Source: Bacteroidales bacterium
GTDB taxonomy: Bacteria > Bacteroidota > Bacteroidia > Bacteroidales > UBA932
DNA length: 64,000 nt
Direction: 5' to 3'
Assembly: GCA_028707695.1 (NCBI GenBank)
Contig: JAQWAL010000001.1
Span: forward strand, 1-64,000
Under the pieces are notes generated by a model. It was not told where the DNA came from and searched no databases. It saw only the letters and a list, made by a program, of their open reading frames with translations. Below are positions 1-8,681 of this stretch, one piece after another (position 1 is the stretch's first letter; every line of letters starts with the position of its first letter). Both the position numbers and the translations under genes were made by a program.

Positions 1-14
1 TGTTTTTTCTTTTG

Positions 15-99
15 CGGAGAGGGAGGGATTCGAACCCCCGGAACCTTTCAGTTCAACGGTTTTCAAGACCGCCGCATTCGACCACTCTGCCACCTCTCC
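15..99 (-). tRNA. tRNA-Ser (anticodon UGA)
   Basis: The minus strand folds into a class II tRNA. The acceptor stem is GGAGAGG paired with CCTCTCC, the anticodon loop CTTGAAA carries TGA (positions 65-63), a long variable arm follows (GAAC/GTTC stem), and the T loop reads GTTCGAATC. The discriminator base is G, as expected for serine tRNAs. The 3' CCA is not encoded. It decodes UCA and related serine codons. Confidence 0.96.
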
Positions 100-126
100 T
101 GGTCAATGGTTTCGTGGATCGGGCTG

Positions 127-157
127 CAAAGATATTGATTTTTTCTATTCGTGCAAA
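127..157 (-). promoter_or_regulatory. Bacteroidota-type promoter of tRNA-Ser
   Basis: On the minus strand a -33 TTTG (157-154) is followed after 19 bases by TATCTTTG (134-127), an exact match to TTTG-N19-TAnnTTTG. Transcription should start near 120, about 20 bases before the tRNA 5' end. It is one of the cleanest signs in the window that the host is a Bacteroidota. Confidence 0.72.
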
Positions 158-236
158 AAAATATCTATCAATTCGTGGCATAGTATTTGAATTTTTTTTA
201 TTATATTTATAGAACCTTACCTCAAAACCTAACCAT

Positions 237-725
237 ATGAAAAGTAAAAGTTTCGAAACAGAAATATTAGAACTTGAATCAAACCTTTCAAGATATGCCT
301 ATAGTCTCACTTCCAACAGGGACGATGCCAAAGACCTTGTTCAGGAGACATTTTTCAAAGCATTCAACAACCAGGACAAGTTCAACGAGCATACCAACAT
401 CAAGGCGTGGGTATACACTATTATGAAGAACACCTTCATAAACGACTACCGCAGGCGGACAAAAAGGCAGTCTCTCTTCAGTGAAGATGTGCATGAGTTC
501 GTAATCAACAACAAACCTGCCGATTTAGGTCCTGAGGCCGATTTTGGATTCAGGGAACTGACAAAAGTTGTAAACTCTTTGGAGCCAGAATTCAGGGTTC
601 CTTTCCAAATGCATGACAAGGGTTTCAAATACCAGGAGATTGCAGACGAACTTGGGCTGCACCTTGGAACTGTTAAAAGCAGGATCCACTTTTCCCGTCA
701 AAAATTAATGGAAAAATTAAAATAA
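237..725 (+). CDS. ECF-type RNA polymerase sigma factor
   Basis: This 162-residue protein has the two-domain layout of extracytoplasmic-function sigma factors. Region 2 (about residues 12-75) contains the DLVQETFFKAF core-binding helix and a basic stretch ending NDYRRR. Region 4 (about 115-160) has a helix-turn-helix with YQEIADELGLHLGTVKSRIH. It should direct RNA polymerase to a small regulon. No anti-sigma factor lies beside it: the next gene is the convergent lspA, with a shared terminator between them. The signal it answers to cannot be read from the sequence. Confidence 0.93.
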   Translation: MKSKSFETEILELESNLSRYAYSLTSNRDDAKDLVQETFFKAFNNQDKFNEHTNIKAWVYTIMKNTFINDYRRRTKRQSLFSEDVHEFVINNKPADLGPEADFGFRELTKVVNSLEPEFRVPFQMHDKGFKYQEIADELGLHLGTVKSRIHFSRQKLMEKLK

Positions 726-740
726 TTTTACACTCAAATA

Positions 741-769
741 AAAAAGCCGTCCCAAAAAGACGGCTTTTT
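741..769. terminator. Bidirectional intrinsic terminator between the sigma gene and lspA
   Basis: A perfect inverted repeat, AAAAAGCCGTC / GACGGCTTTTT, has a 7-base loop and A/T tracts on both flanks. It works in both directions, as expected between the convergent sigma-factor and lspA genes. Confidence 0.9.
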
Positions 770-790
770 CTTTATGGTTGAAATGCAAAA

Positions 791-1414
791 TCAAAAGGCA
801 TCTTCACGAGAGAAGAACCTTCTTTGGAACAGCAGCAAATAGGCTACTCCTATTGTAATGCATGAATCTGCAATATTGAAGATTGGCCTGAAAAAGACAA
901 AATCATCTCCCCCTTTGAATGGCACCCACTCAGGCAAGGTTGTCTCTATCAACGGAAAGTAAAGCATATCCACAACTTTCCCATGAAGGAAAGAGGAATA
1001 TCCGCCCCCCCGGGGAAAAAGTGTAGCTACCTCGGTAAAGGTAGACTCACTGAAAATCATGCCATAAAACATACTGTCCACAACATTCCCCACTGCACCT
1101 ACCAATATAAGCCCCACTCCGTAAACCACACCCATGGGTGCATCCTTTTTGATCAGTTTGTTTATATAATAGATTATAAACCCAATCAATACAATCCTGA
1201 AAAGAGTGAGCAACATTTTGCCCAGACTCCCGCCAAACTGCATCCCGAAAGCCATCCCGTTGTTTTCTATGAAATAGATCTTGAACCAATCCCCGAAAAC
1301 AGGAATGTTCTCGCCAATGGTCATATTGGTCTTGATCCATATCTTGACAAGCTGGTCTACAAAAAGAATCAATAAAACCAGAATGGTGATTTTCTTTCCC
1401 CTGGAGAGCTGCAT
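791..1414 (-). CDS. lspA: Lipoprotein signal peptidase (signal peptidase II)
   Basis: A 207-residue inner-membrane aspartic protease that cleaves prolipoprotein signal peptides after diacylglyceryl modification. Four hydrophobic segments are visible. The two catalytic aspartates sit in GNVVDS (D113) and FNIADS (D183). The stretch between them is longer than in E. coli LspA, with a periplasmic loop rich in Gly and Phe. Several lipoproteins in this window (12.5, 57.2 and 59.4 kb) would be its substrates. It lies 4 bases after the TraR/DksA-like gene and is probably co-transcribed with it. Confidence 0.96.
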   Translation of the reverse strand: MQLSRGKKITILVLLILFVDQLVKIWIKTNMTIGENIPVFGDWFKIYFIENNGMAFGMQFGGSLGKMLLTLFRIVLIGFIIYYINKLIKKDAPMGVVYGVGLILVGAVGNVVDSMFYGMIFSESTFTEVATLFPRGGGYSSFLHGKVVDMLYFPLIETTLPEWVPFKGGDDFVFFRPIFNIADSCITIGVAYLLLFQRRFFSREDAF

Positions 1415-1418
1415 CTAA

Positions 1419-1826
1419 TTAGTCCCTTTTGTTTTTGGCCTCAACGGAAAGGGTTGCATGAGGTACCAGCAACAGCCTCTCCTTTGGTATCAGTTTACCG
1501 GTTTCACGGCAAATGCCATAACTCTTGTTCTCGATACGTATCAAGGCAGCTTCAAGGTTTTGAATGAATTTGTACTGCCTTTGTGCCAGTTGCCCGGCCT
1601 CCTCTTTCGACAGAGCAGAAGCACCCTCTTCCAGCACTTTGAATGTAGGGGAAGTATCCTCTGTATCGTTGCTTGTACTATGTGTCACAGCAGATTTCAA
1701 CTGCTGGTATTCTCTTTTCGCATCCTCAAGCTTGTTCAGGATAAGCTCCTTGAACATTTGAAGCTCCTCGTCGCTATAGCGAACTTTCTCCCTGGCTTCA
1801 GCTGCCTTGTTCTCTTTGGTTGTCAT
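1419..1826 (-). CDS. TraR/DksA-family protein with degenerate zinc finger
   Basis: A 135-residue protein with the N-terminal coiled coil and C-terminal globular region of the TraR/DksA family, which binds the RNA polymerase secondary channel. The zinc-finger region reads YGICRETGKLIPKERLL. Only one cysteine of the usual four remains; the others are replaced, for example by Thr and His. Such degenerate versions are common in Bacteroidota. A role as a transcription modulator is inferred from the family. It is directly upstream of lspA in the same direction. Confidence 0.85.
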   Translation of the reverse strand: MTTKENKAAEAREKVRYSDEELQMFKELILNKLEDAKREYQQLKSAVTHSTSNDTEDTSPTFKVLEEGASALSKEEAGQLAQRQYKFIQNLEAALIRIENKSYGICRETGKLIPKERLLLVPHATLSVEAKNKRD

Positions 1827-1886
1827 ATCTCTTGTTTTTAAAGAAAGGGTAAAGATAATAATTAATCGTATATATAGAACTAGTTG

Positions 1887-2363
1887 TTAGTAAGGTTGCT
1901 TGTTTTCGTTCCGGATCCACAAATCGAACGGTTCAATCCCCTCCTGTTCCATGATCCTCTCTGCAGGCAATGAACGCATCTGTGCAGGCAGAGCAAACTG
2001 GTCGTAGATAAAGGCATCGCTAAAGCCGGCTTTTGCAGCATCGTTGCGGTCTGCGGCAAAATAGATTTTATCCAGCCTTGCCCAATAAGAGGCAGACAAA
2101 CACATCGGGCATGGTTCACATGAAGTGTACAAAGTACAGCCGCTCAAGTCAAAAGTACCCAGCTTGCGGCATGCCTCCCTAATCGCATTCACCTCTGCAT
2201 GTGCAGTAGGATCGTTATCGGGTGTGACCGAATTGCCGGCAGAGCTGATCACTTTGCCATCTTTCACAACCACAGCCCCAAATGGGCCTCCCCCTTGGGA
2301 AGAAGCATTCCCGGATGCAACTTCAAGGGCCTGTTGCATGAATTTCAAACTCTCCTTATCCAT
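1887..2363 (-). CDS. Nucleoside/guanine deaminase (cytidine-deaminase fold)
   Basis: A zinc-dependent deaminase of 158 residues. The metal-binding signature is complete: HAE at 55-57 (His ligand, Glu proton shuttle) and PCPMC with C85 and C88. Length and the segment GGGPFGAVVVKDGK resemble Bacillus GuaD-type guanine deaminases more than tRNA adenosine deaminase TadA. Hydrolysis of guanine to xanthine is therefore the best guess. I start it at the ATG at 2363, just past the ileS stop codon; an upstream start would overlap ileS. It is probably co-transcribed with ileS. Confidence 0.85.
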   Translation of the reverse strand: MDKESLKFMQQALEVASGNASSQGGGPFGAVVVKDGKVISSAGNSVTPDNDPTAHAEVNAIREACRKLGTFDLSGCTLYTSCEPCPMCLSASYWARLDKIYFAADRNDAAKAGFSDAFIYDQFALPAQMRSLPAERIMEQEGIEPFDLWIRNENKQPY

Positions 2364-2367
2364 GTTC

Positions 2368-5300
2368 TCAAATTTTTTCCACCGCAATCGTCAAGGTTCC
2401 CTCTTCCCACTCAATCTGCTCACCCTCTGCAAAACCGGGAACAGCTGTCAACCCCTTGGCCAATGTTTGGCTGCAAATATAATCTTTATATTCACACAGT
2501 GCATCTTCTATCTCCTGTCTCGATTCCAAAGTTATCATTATCTTGTCAGTCACCTCAAAACCAGAGTCTTTCCTTAGGTTCTGGATTCTGTTTACCAGCT
2601 CCCTTGCAACACCCTCCCTACGCAGGGAATCCGTAATGGTAATATCAAGGGCTACTGTCAGCTTACCTTCGGAAGCCACCAACCATCCCGGCATATCCTC
2701 CGATGTAATCTCCACATCGGCAGGTGTTATCTCCACAATACCACCGGGCAATTCCATCCTGAAAAGCTCCCCGGTCTCTATTTCGGTAATCTGGTCCTGG
2801 GAAATTGCAGCAAAAGCAGCAGAAATCTCCTTCATCTGTTTCCCGTACTTTTTGCCCAAAACCTTGAAATTCGGCTTGATTTTCTTGGTTATAAGACCAC
2901 GTGTATCTTCAATGTACTCCACATCCTTCACATTCACCTCTCCCAAAACCAATTGGCGAACCTGCTCAAATTGCTCCCTTATCTTGTTGTCCAGCACCGG
3001 AACCAAAATACGGGCAAGAGGCTGCCTTACCTTGATATTTACCTTCCTTCTCAGTGCCAACACCATAGAAGAAGAGCGCTGAGCCAGTTCCATCCTCTCT
3101 TCCAACGCCTTGTCCACTGCTCTTTCATCTGCCACAGGCATCTCTACAAGGTGAACACTCTCTTGGCTGTAAAAACCGGTTACATTATTAAGGTCCAGAA
3201 AGAGTCGCTCCATAAAGAACGGAGCAATAGGTGCAGATATAATGGCAATCCTTTCAAGGCAAGTATATAGCGTCTGGTATGCACTCAGTTTGTCATCGTT
3301 CATCTCACCTCCCCAGAATCGCTTTCTGTTCAGCCTTACATACCAGTTGCTAAGGTTGTCGTTCACAAAATCCTGTATTTTCCTGCCTGCAGAGGTAACA
3401 TCGTAATTTTCATACGCATCGCCAACCTCCTTTACCAAGGTATTGAGCAGGGAAATGATCCATCTGTCAATTTCTGGCCTTTGTTCCACAGGAATTTGCC
3501 CTGCACTATTGTCAAAATTGTCAACATTCGCATAAAGTGCAAAGAAGGAGTATGTATTGTAAAGGGTCCCGAAAAACTTACGTTTAACCTCGTCAACACC
3601 TCCCACATCAAACTTCAGGTTGTCCCATGGCTGGGCATTTGTGAGCATGTACCACCTCAAAGCGTCAGCACCATATTCACCAAGTGTCTTGAACGGATCC
3701 ACTGCATTGCCCAAACGCTTGCTCATCTTGTTCCCCTCTTTGTCAAGCACCAAACCATTGGATATTACGGTTTTGAATGCCACATCATCTTTCACCATGG
3801 TAGCAATTGCATGCAACGTGAAAAACCATCCACGAGTCTGGTCCACACCCTCTGCAATGAAATCGGCCGCCCTTCCAAAAGCATCTGAATTAAGATTTTC
3901 AAGACCCTCCTGGGCAAAAGGCATGGCGCCGGAATCAAACCAAACATCTATCAAATCACTCTCCCTCATCATTTTGCATCCATTATCAGCAACCAGCACA
4001 ATATCATCTACATAAGGCCTGTGCAAATCTATCTTGTTGTAGTTTTCCAAGGAAAAATCGCCTGGTACAAATCCATTCTCTTTGAGTGGGTTGGATTTCA
4101 TCAACCCGGCTTTTACCGATTTTTCAACCTCTTGGTACAACTCATGTGCAGAGCCAATGCAAATCTCCTGCGACCCGTCTTCTGCCCTCCATACAGGAAG
4201 AGGCGTACCCCAATAACGGCTCCTGGAAAGGTTCCAGTCCTGCAGGTTCTCCAGCCACTTTCCAAAACGTCCGCTTCCGGTAGATTCCGGTTTCCAATTG
4301 ATAGTATTGTTGAGTTCTATCATCCTCTTTTGCACCGCTGTGGTTTTGATAAACCATGAGTCCAATGGATAATAGAGAACAGGCTTGTCGGTCCTCCAAC
4401 AGTGTGGATATGAGTGGACATGTTTTTCAATTTTGAAAGCCAGCCCCTGCTGTTTTAGCATCACAGCCAAATCCACATCCAATGTTGCATCATCCTCCTT
4501 CAAATTAGGGTCGTAGCTGTTTTTTACAAACCTGCCGGCATACTCACCGTATAGCTTGGCATCCACAGACTCCTCCACAAACACAGGATCCATCTCTTCC
4601 AGCCTGTAGAATTTGCCGGTGCGGTCCACAAGCGCCTGCATGTTTCCCTCTGCATCCTTGATGACCAACGCCGGAACCGAATTCCTGCTTGCCACCCTCT
4701 GGTCATCTGCCCCGAAAGTGGGAGCAATATGCACTATACCTGTACCATCCGAAGTAGTCACAAAATCACCGGGTATCACCCTGAATGCCCCTTCACCGGG
4801 ATTTACCCAAGGAATCAACTGCTGGTAGCTTATCCCCACCAAATCGGAGCCTTTTACAACATCTCCCACCAACCTGTAAGGAACAACCTTGTCCCCTGCC
4901 TTGAAATCATCCATCGGCAGCTCTGCCCCCTTGGAGTTGAATATAGATGGAACCAGCTCCCGTGCAACCAGGTACAACGCCCTCTCTCCCGAATAGGGGT
5001 TGAACGATTCCACCTTAGCATAATCAATGTTTGGTCCTACGCAAAGGGCTGTGTTCGATGGCAAAGTCCATGGTGTGGTGGTCCAGGCAAGCATGAACAG
5101 GGGAAGCCTGTCTCCTTTTGTTAGTTTTGCAGAGTTTTCGTTGTCAACAACCTTGAACTGTGCAATACATGTGGTATCCTTCACATCACGGTAACACCCT
5201 GGCTGGTTCAGCTCATGCGTACTGAGTCCCGTACCCGCTGCCGGAGAAAAAGGTTGTATGGAGTATCCTTTGTACAAATATCCCTTGTCATAGATCACTT

Positions 5301-5790
5301 TCAAAAGGTGCCACAAGGTCTCTATATACCTGTTGTCATAGGTTATGTAAGGATCGTTCATATCCACCCAGTAACCCATCTGCTCGGTGAGTCCCTCCCA
5401 CTCCTTGGTATATTTCATGACCTCTTTGCGGCAAGCATTGTTGTACTCTGCCACAGAGATAGATTTGCCAATATCTTCCTTGGTAATTCCAAGCATCTTC
5501 TCAACCCCAAGTTCCACAGGAAGACCATGTGTGTCCCAACCTGCCTTCCTTTGCACAAGGAACCCCTTCTGGGTTTTGTAACGGCAAAAGACATCCTTTA
5601 TTGCCCTGGCCATAACATGATGTATACCAGGCATTCCATTTGCCGAAGGCGGACCCTCGTGAAAGATGAACCTGGGAGCACCTTCCCTTTGCGAAATAGT
5701 TTTTGTAAAACAATTTTCTTTGTTCCACTTTCTCAATACAGAGTTGTTTATCTCTACGAGGTCTAAGTTTTTATATTCGGCAAATTTCAT
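2368..5790 (-). CDS. ileS: Isoleucyl-tRNA synthetase
   Basis: A class I aminoacyl-tRNA synthetase of 1140 residues, the long form found in Bacteroidota and eukaryotes. The HIGH-type signature is GMPGIHH (residues 52-58) and the KMSKS-type loop is KMSKR (about residue 687). A large editing domain lies between them, and an anticodon-binding region follows. The start is placed at the ATG beginning MKFAEYKNLDL, where homologues begin. A Bacteroidota promoter sits about 22 bases upstream. Confidence 0.97.
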   Translation of the reverse strand: MKFAEYKNLDLVEINNSVLRKWNKENCFTKTISQREGAPRFIFHEGPPSANGMPGIHHVMARAIKDVFCRYKTQKGFLVQRKAGWDTHGLPVELGVEKMLGITKEDIGKSISVAEYNNACRKEVMKYTKEWEGLTEQMGYWVDMNDPYITYDNRYIETLWHLLKVIYDKGYLYKGYSIQPFSPAAGTGLSTHELNQPGCYRDVKDTTCIAQFKVVDNENSAKLTKGDRLPLFMLAWTTTPWTLPSNTALCVGPNIDYAKVESFNPYSGERALYLVARELVPSIFNSKGAELPMDDFKAGDKVVPYRLVGDVVKGSDLVGISYQQLIPWVNPGEGAFRVIPGDFVTTSDGTGIVHIAPTFGADDQRVASRNSVPALVIKDAEGNMQALVDRTGKFYRLEEMDPVFVEESVDAKLYGEYAGRFVKNSYDPNLKEDDATLDVDLAVMLKQQGLAFKIEKHVHSYPHCWRTDKPVLYYPLDSWFIKTTAVQKRMIELNNTINWKPESTGSGRFGKWLENLQDWNLSRSRYWGTPLPVWRAEDGSQEICIGSAHELYQEVEKSVKAGLMKSNPLKENGFVPGDFSLENYNKIDLHRPYVDDIVLVADNGCKMMRESDLIDVWFDSGAMPFAQEGLENLNSDAFGRAADFIAEGVDQTRGWFFTLHAIATMVKDDVAFKTVISNGLVLDKEGNKMSKRLGNAVDPFKTLGEYGADALRWYMLTNAQPWDNLKFDVGGVDEVKRKFFGTLYNTYSFFALYANVDNFDNSAGQIPVEQRPEIDRWIISLLNTLVKEVGDAYENYDVTSAGRKIQDFVNDNLSNWYVRLNRKRFWGGEMNDDKLSAYQTLYTCLERIAIISAPIAPFFMERLFLDLNNVTGFYSQESVHLVEMPVADERAVDKALEERMELAQRSSSMVLALRRKVNIKVRQPLARILVPVLDNKIREQFEQVRQLVLGEVNVKDVEYIEDTRGLITKKIKPNFKVLGKKYGKQMKEISAAFAAISQDQITEIETGELFRMELPGGIVEITPADVEITSEDMPGWLVASEGKLTVALDITITDSLRREGVARELVNRIQNLRKDSGFEVTDKIMITLESRQEIEDALCEYKDYICSQTLAKGLTAVPGFAEGEQIEWEEGTLTIAVEKI

Positions 5791-5807
5791 CTTGTGTTTT
5801 TTTTGAA

Positions 5808-5838
5808 TTTGCAAAGATACGATTATTCATTACTTTTG
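5808..5838 (+). promoter_or_regulatory. Promoter of the CvpA-family gene
   Basis: TTTG (5808-5811), a 19-base spacer and TACTTTTG (5831-5838) form an exact consensus promoter. Transcription should begin near 5845, leaving only about 7 bases before the ATG at 5852. The element interleaves with the ileS promoter on the other strand. Confidence 0.7.
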
Positions 5839-5841
5839 AAA
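5812..5841 (-). promoter_or_regulatory. Promoter of ileS
   Basis: The minus strand carries TATCTTTG (5819-5812), an exact TAnnTTTG -7 element, with TTTC 18 bases upstream as a -33 box. The predicted start point is about 15 bases before the ileS ATG. It overlaps the divergent cvpA promoter. Confidence 0.55.
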
Positions 5842-5851
5842 AAAATTGATT

Positions 5852-6355
5852 ATGGGCAATACCCTCAACAGTGTAGACGTTTTCCTGCTCATCTGTTTTG
5901 TCCCGGCCATTATTGGCGGCATTATGAGCGGATTGGTAAGGCAGGTGGCATCGCTTGTGGCACTAATACTTGGAGCTTGGGCTGGCTGGCACTTCTCGGC
6001 TTTGCTTGCAGAGGGAATAAAGATTTGGTTCAAGAGCGATAGTGAACTTATAGGAATCATCTCGTTTGCCATAATTTTCATCGCTGTTGTGATTGTTGTC
6101 AACCTCATTGGAAAAGCTCTCTCCGGAATCATAAAATTTGTCATGTTGGGGTGGCTGGACCGGCTTTTGGGAGTGATATTCGCAATTCTCAAATATGCAT
6201 TCATTTTCAGTGTCGCCATCTATCTCTTGAACTCTCTGGATGCCCTTTATCCCTTTCTTCCAAAGCATATAATCAAACAATCTGCACTTTACCCTCTCTT
6301 GGAATCCATGGCTCCATCCCTTTTCCCATACCTTCAAAAGATAAATCTTTTTTAA
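5852..6355 (+). CDS. CvpA-family inner-membrane protein
   Basis: A 167-residue protein with four predicted membrane helices (about residues 8-30, 32-55, 70-92 and 108-130), matching the CvpA (colicin V production) family. E. coli CvpA is needed for colicin V production and for resistance to bile salts, but the molecular function is unknown. The ATG at 5852 fits the promoter better than the TTG six bases earlier. It precedes the peptide exporter operon, but about 205 bases and a separate candidate promoter lie between them, so a functional link is speculative. Confidence 0.85.
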   Translation: MGNTLNSVDVFLLICFVPAIIGGIMSGLVRQVASLVALILGAWAGWHFSALLAEGIKIWFKSDSELIGIISFAIIFIAVVIVVNLIGKALSGIIKFVMLGWLDRLLGVIFAILKYAFIFSVAIYLLNSLDALYPFLPKHIIKQSALYPLLESMAPSLFPYLQKINLF

Positions 6356-6414
6356 AATAGGCAACTTCTGCAAGTTGAGTAAATTCTTGACCGTTTTTCC
6401 AATATTGAATTGGA

Positions 6415-6444
6415 TTGACAATTTTTTGCAATAGTTTAGCTTTC
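6415..6444 (+). promoter_or_regulatory. Candidate promoter of the peptide-secretion operon
   Basis: TTG (6415-6417, within TTGACA) is followed after 19 bases by TAGCTTTC (6437-6444), one mismatch from TAnnTTTG. It is the best promoter-like sequence in the 205-base gap before the exporter gene. It implies a leader of about 110 bases. Confidence 0.35.
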
Positions 6445-6516
6445 GGGAACGGGGCAGAAGGGAAGAGCTTCTCTTACAAGCACGAGAGAAAATGCAGAGG
6501 TAGATTTCCCGTTCCT
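6445..6516 (+). other. Leader stem in the 5' region of the exporter gene
   Basis: GGAACGGG (6446-6453) is the exact complement of CCCGTTCC (6508-6515), and a flanking G-T pair extends the stem. The loop of about 54 bases can itself form a GAAG/CTTC hairpin. The start of the stem coincides with the predicted transcription start. It may stabilise the mRNA or control translation; the sequence alone does not decide. Confidence 0.35.
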
Positions 6517-6560
6517 TTCTTATATGAATTTTGGTTGTTTCAAGAATTGGAGGGTGGGTT

Positions 6561-8645
6561 ATGTTGCGAAAAAGAATTTCCGTCAAAGTCAGGCAAAATG
6601 ATATCAGTGATTGCGGTGCCGCAGCATTGGCCTCTGTTGCAGCCCACGGAGGAATAAGATGTTCGGTTGCGGTTTTGCGGCACATGAGTGGCACAGACCA
6701 GTCAGGTACATCTGTGAAAGGGTTGGTAGAGGCATCCAAATCCATAGGTATAGGCGCAGAGGCTTTCAAAGGAACAAAGGATTCTCTGTCACTTATTCCA
6801 AAGCCCGCCATACTCCACATGAAAAAAAAGGAAGGCAGGCTCCATTATGTGGTACTGACGCAATCTTCAGGAAAATACTTCAAGGTCATGGACCCTGCAG
6901 ACGGTCAAATACACAAACAGAGCCTGGAACAAATCTGCATGGAATGGACAGGTGTCTTGTTACTGTTCACATTTCCGCAATCGGGCAAAATCCCTCCATT
7001 CACACTTGCCCCACATGTCAAAAACCTATTGACCAATGCACAACAAGGATGGAAAATTTATCCTGTATCTACCGTCATATCAATATTCGGGACCCTCTCC
7101 ATGGTAGCCGTAGCTCTGTTCATCAAAGAGCTTATTGACTCTGTGATACCCGATGGTAACCAGAAACGCCTTGTTTCAATGTCGGCAATTTTGATTGTCA
7201 TCACAGTGGTTTCAATTTTCCTCTCAGCCATCCGCTCCTACCTGTTACTCAAACACGCTGTAAATACAGAGGAAAAACTGACCGGTTCATACCTGAGTCA
7301 TTTGTGCAGTATTCCACTGCCCTTTTACAGTACTTTCAAAACAGGCGAACTCACTTCCAGGATCTCAGACATATACAGAATACGCAATTTCATTGCAGAG
7401 ACTCTTCCGGATGCAGTGATATCCCTGCTAACATTGGTTATCTCATTCATATTGCTATTTGGCATGAACCCTGGCCTGGCATTGGTTTGTACCCTTTTCA
7501 TACCTCTCTACGCAGCTGTTTTCATACTCCATGACAGGGCCAGGAAACCTCTCTTCAAAAGACTTATGGAAAAGGGAGCTTCATTCCAGGGGTATATAAT
7601 TGAAAGCCTCAAATCCATGGCAACCATAAGGAATTTTGGAATGGAAAACTACTCTTTGTCCAAGGCATCATCCAAATTCCGGGAGTTGAAAACAGAAATG
7701 GTAGCAAACGGACGAATAGCCATAATTGCTGGAAGTTCTTCCGAACTTGCCACCAGACTGCTTACCGTTACAGTGTTATGGACAGGGGGAAGTGCTGTTG
7801 TATCTGGAAAGATCACTGCAGGGGAGATGGTATCGTTTTATGCCTTGGCAGCCCTGTTTACAGCTCCAATGCAACAACTTGCCTCTTCATTCACAGCCCT
7901 CAGGGAAGGATTGACTGCCTCATACCGGCTACATGACATAATGTCTGTCCACAAGGAAAACCAAAGCGATTGCAAAAAAAGTGAACATATGATTGAAGCC
8001 AGGAATATCTCGTTCGGATATCCGGGACGCAGGCTACTGTTCCGTAACCTCTCATTTTCCATGCACAAAGGCAAAGTGCTTTTGATAAAAGGCAAAAGCG
8101 GCTGCGGCAAAAGTACCGTGGTCTCATTGCTCATGAAACACCTGGAACCATTAGAGGGAGAGGTTGCCTGCAACCTAGCCGGCAAATGTTCACTTGTCGA
8201 TTACAGGAAAAACATTGCACTTGTTCCGCAAAACCCGCAGCTATGGGGGGACTCAATCATGGAGTGCATTATTCCCGGCAATGGCCGGGAGTTGGATTGT
8301 AATTATTTCACATCCATAGTCAAAGAGCTTGAACTTGACAAAATGGCCATGAGGCTCCCGTTCGGGTTCTCTACACATCCGGGAGAAGGCGGAGCCCTTC
8401 TGTCGCGCGGAGAACAGCAAAGGATAGCATTTGCAAGGGCACTCATGAAAAAGGCCCCGGTATTGCTTATGGATGAAGCTACGGCATCACTTGACAACAA
8501 ATCTGAATCCCTCATCAGGGACTCTCTCCTTAAACTGAAAGGATCAGGATGTGCCATCCTGATAGTATCTCACGATCAAAAAATGGTTGAGATTGCCGAT
8601 TACATAATAGACATGGATAACTACAGTTGCAACATATTGACTTGA
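6561..8645 (+). CDS. Peptidase-containing ABC transporter (C39 bacteriocin exporter)
   Basis: A 694-residue exporter that should cleave double-glycine leaders and move the mature peptides across the inner membrane. Domains in order: C39 peptidase (1-135) with Q12, catalytic C18 (in NDISDCGAA), H95 and D111; a six-helix membrane domain (about 155-440); and an ABC ATPase (about 465-694) with Walker A GKSGCGKST, signature LSRGEQQ (canonical LSGGQ) and Walker B VLLMDEATASLD. The ATG at 6561 is preceded by GGAGGG at a 6-base spacing, an unusually good ribosome-binding site for this phylum. Two double-glycine peptide genes, a TolC-like channel and an adaptor follow on the same strand. Confidence 0.95.
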   Translation: MLRKRISVKVRQNDISDCGAAALASVAAHGGIRCSVAVLRHMSGTDQSGTSVKGLVEASKSIGIGAEAFKGTKDSLSLIPKPAILHMKKKEGRLHYVVLTQSSGKYFKVMDPADGQIHKQSLEQICMEWTGVLLLFTFPQSGKIPPFTLAPHVKNLLTNAQQGWKIYPVSTVISIFGTLSMVAVALFIKELIDSVIPDGNQKRLVSMSAILIVITVVSIFLSAIRSYLLLKHAVNTEEKLTGSYLSHLCSIPLPFYSTFKTGELTSRISDIYRIRNFIAETLPDAVISLLTLVISFILLFGMNPGLALVCTLFIPLYAAVFILHDRARKPLFKRLMEKGASFQGYIIESLKSMATIRNFGMENYSLSKASSKFRELKTEMVANGRIAIIAGSSSELATRLLTVTVLWTGGSAVVSGKITAGEMVSFYALAALFTAPMQQLASSFTALREGLTASYRLHDIMSVHKENQSDCKKSEHMIEARNISFGYPGRRLLFRNLSFSMHKGKVLLIKGKSGCGKSTVVSLLMKHLEPLEGEVACNLAGKCSLVDYRKNIALVPQNPQLWGDSIMECIIPGNGRELDCNYFTSIVKELELDKMAMRLPFGFSTHPGEGGALLSRGEQQRIAFARALMKKAPVLLMDEATASLDNKSESLIRDSLLKLKGSGCAILIVSHDQKMVEIADYIIDMDNYSCNILT

Positions 8646-8681
8646 AAAATCATATAAACGGAGGGTGCACACTCCTGGTGG

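Noticed and set aside
12-212. 66-codon frame at the left end
   Set aside because: It lies across the tRNA-Ser gene and its promoter on the opposite strand.
6415-6657. 80-codon frame before the exporter with an apparent LEGG motif, resembling a third double-glycine leader
   Set aside because: It starts at a TTG and runs through the first 97 bases of the exporter gene in another frame. The sequence after GG is the shifted exporter, so it is not a real peptide gene.
5963-6820. 285-codon antisense frame across the CvpA-like gene and the exporter start
   Set aside because: It has no recognisable domain and is opposite two clearly better supported genes.
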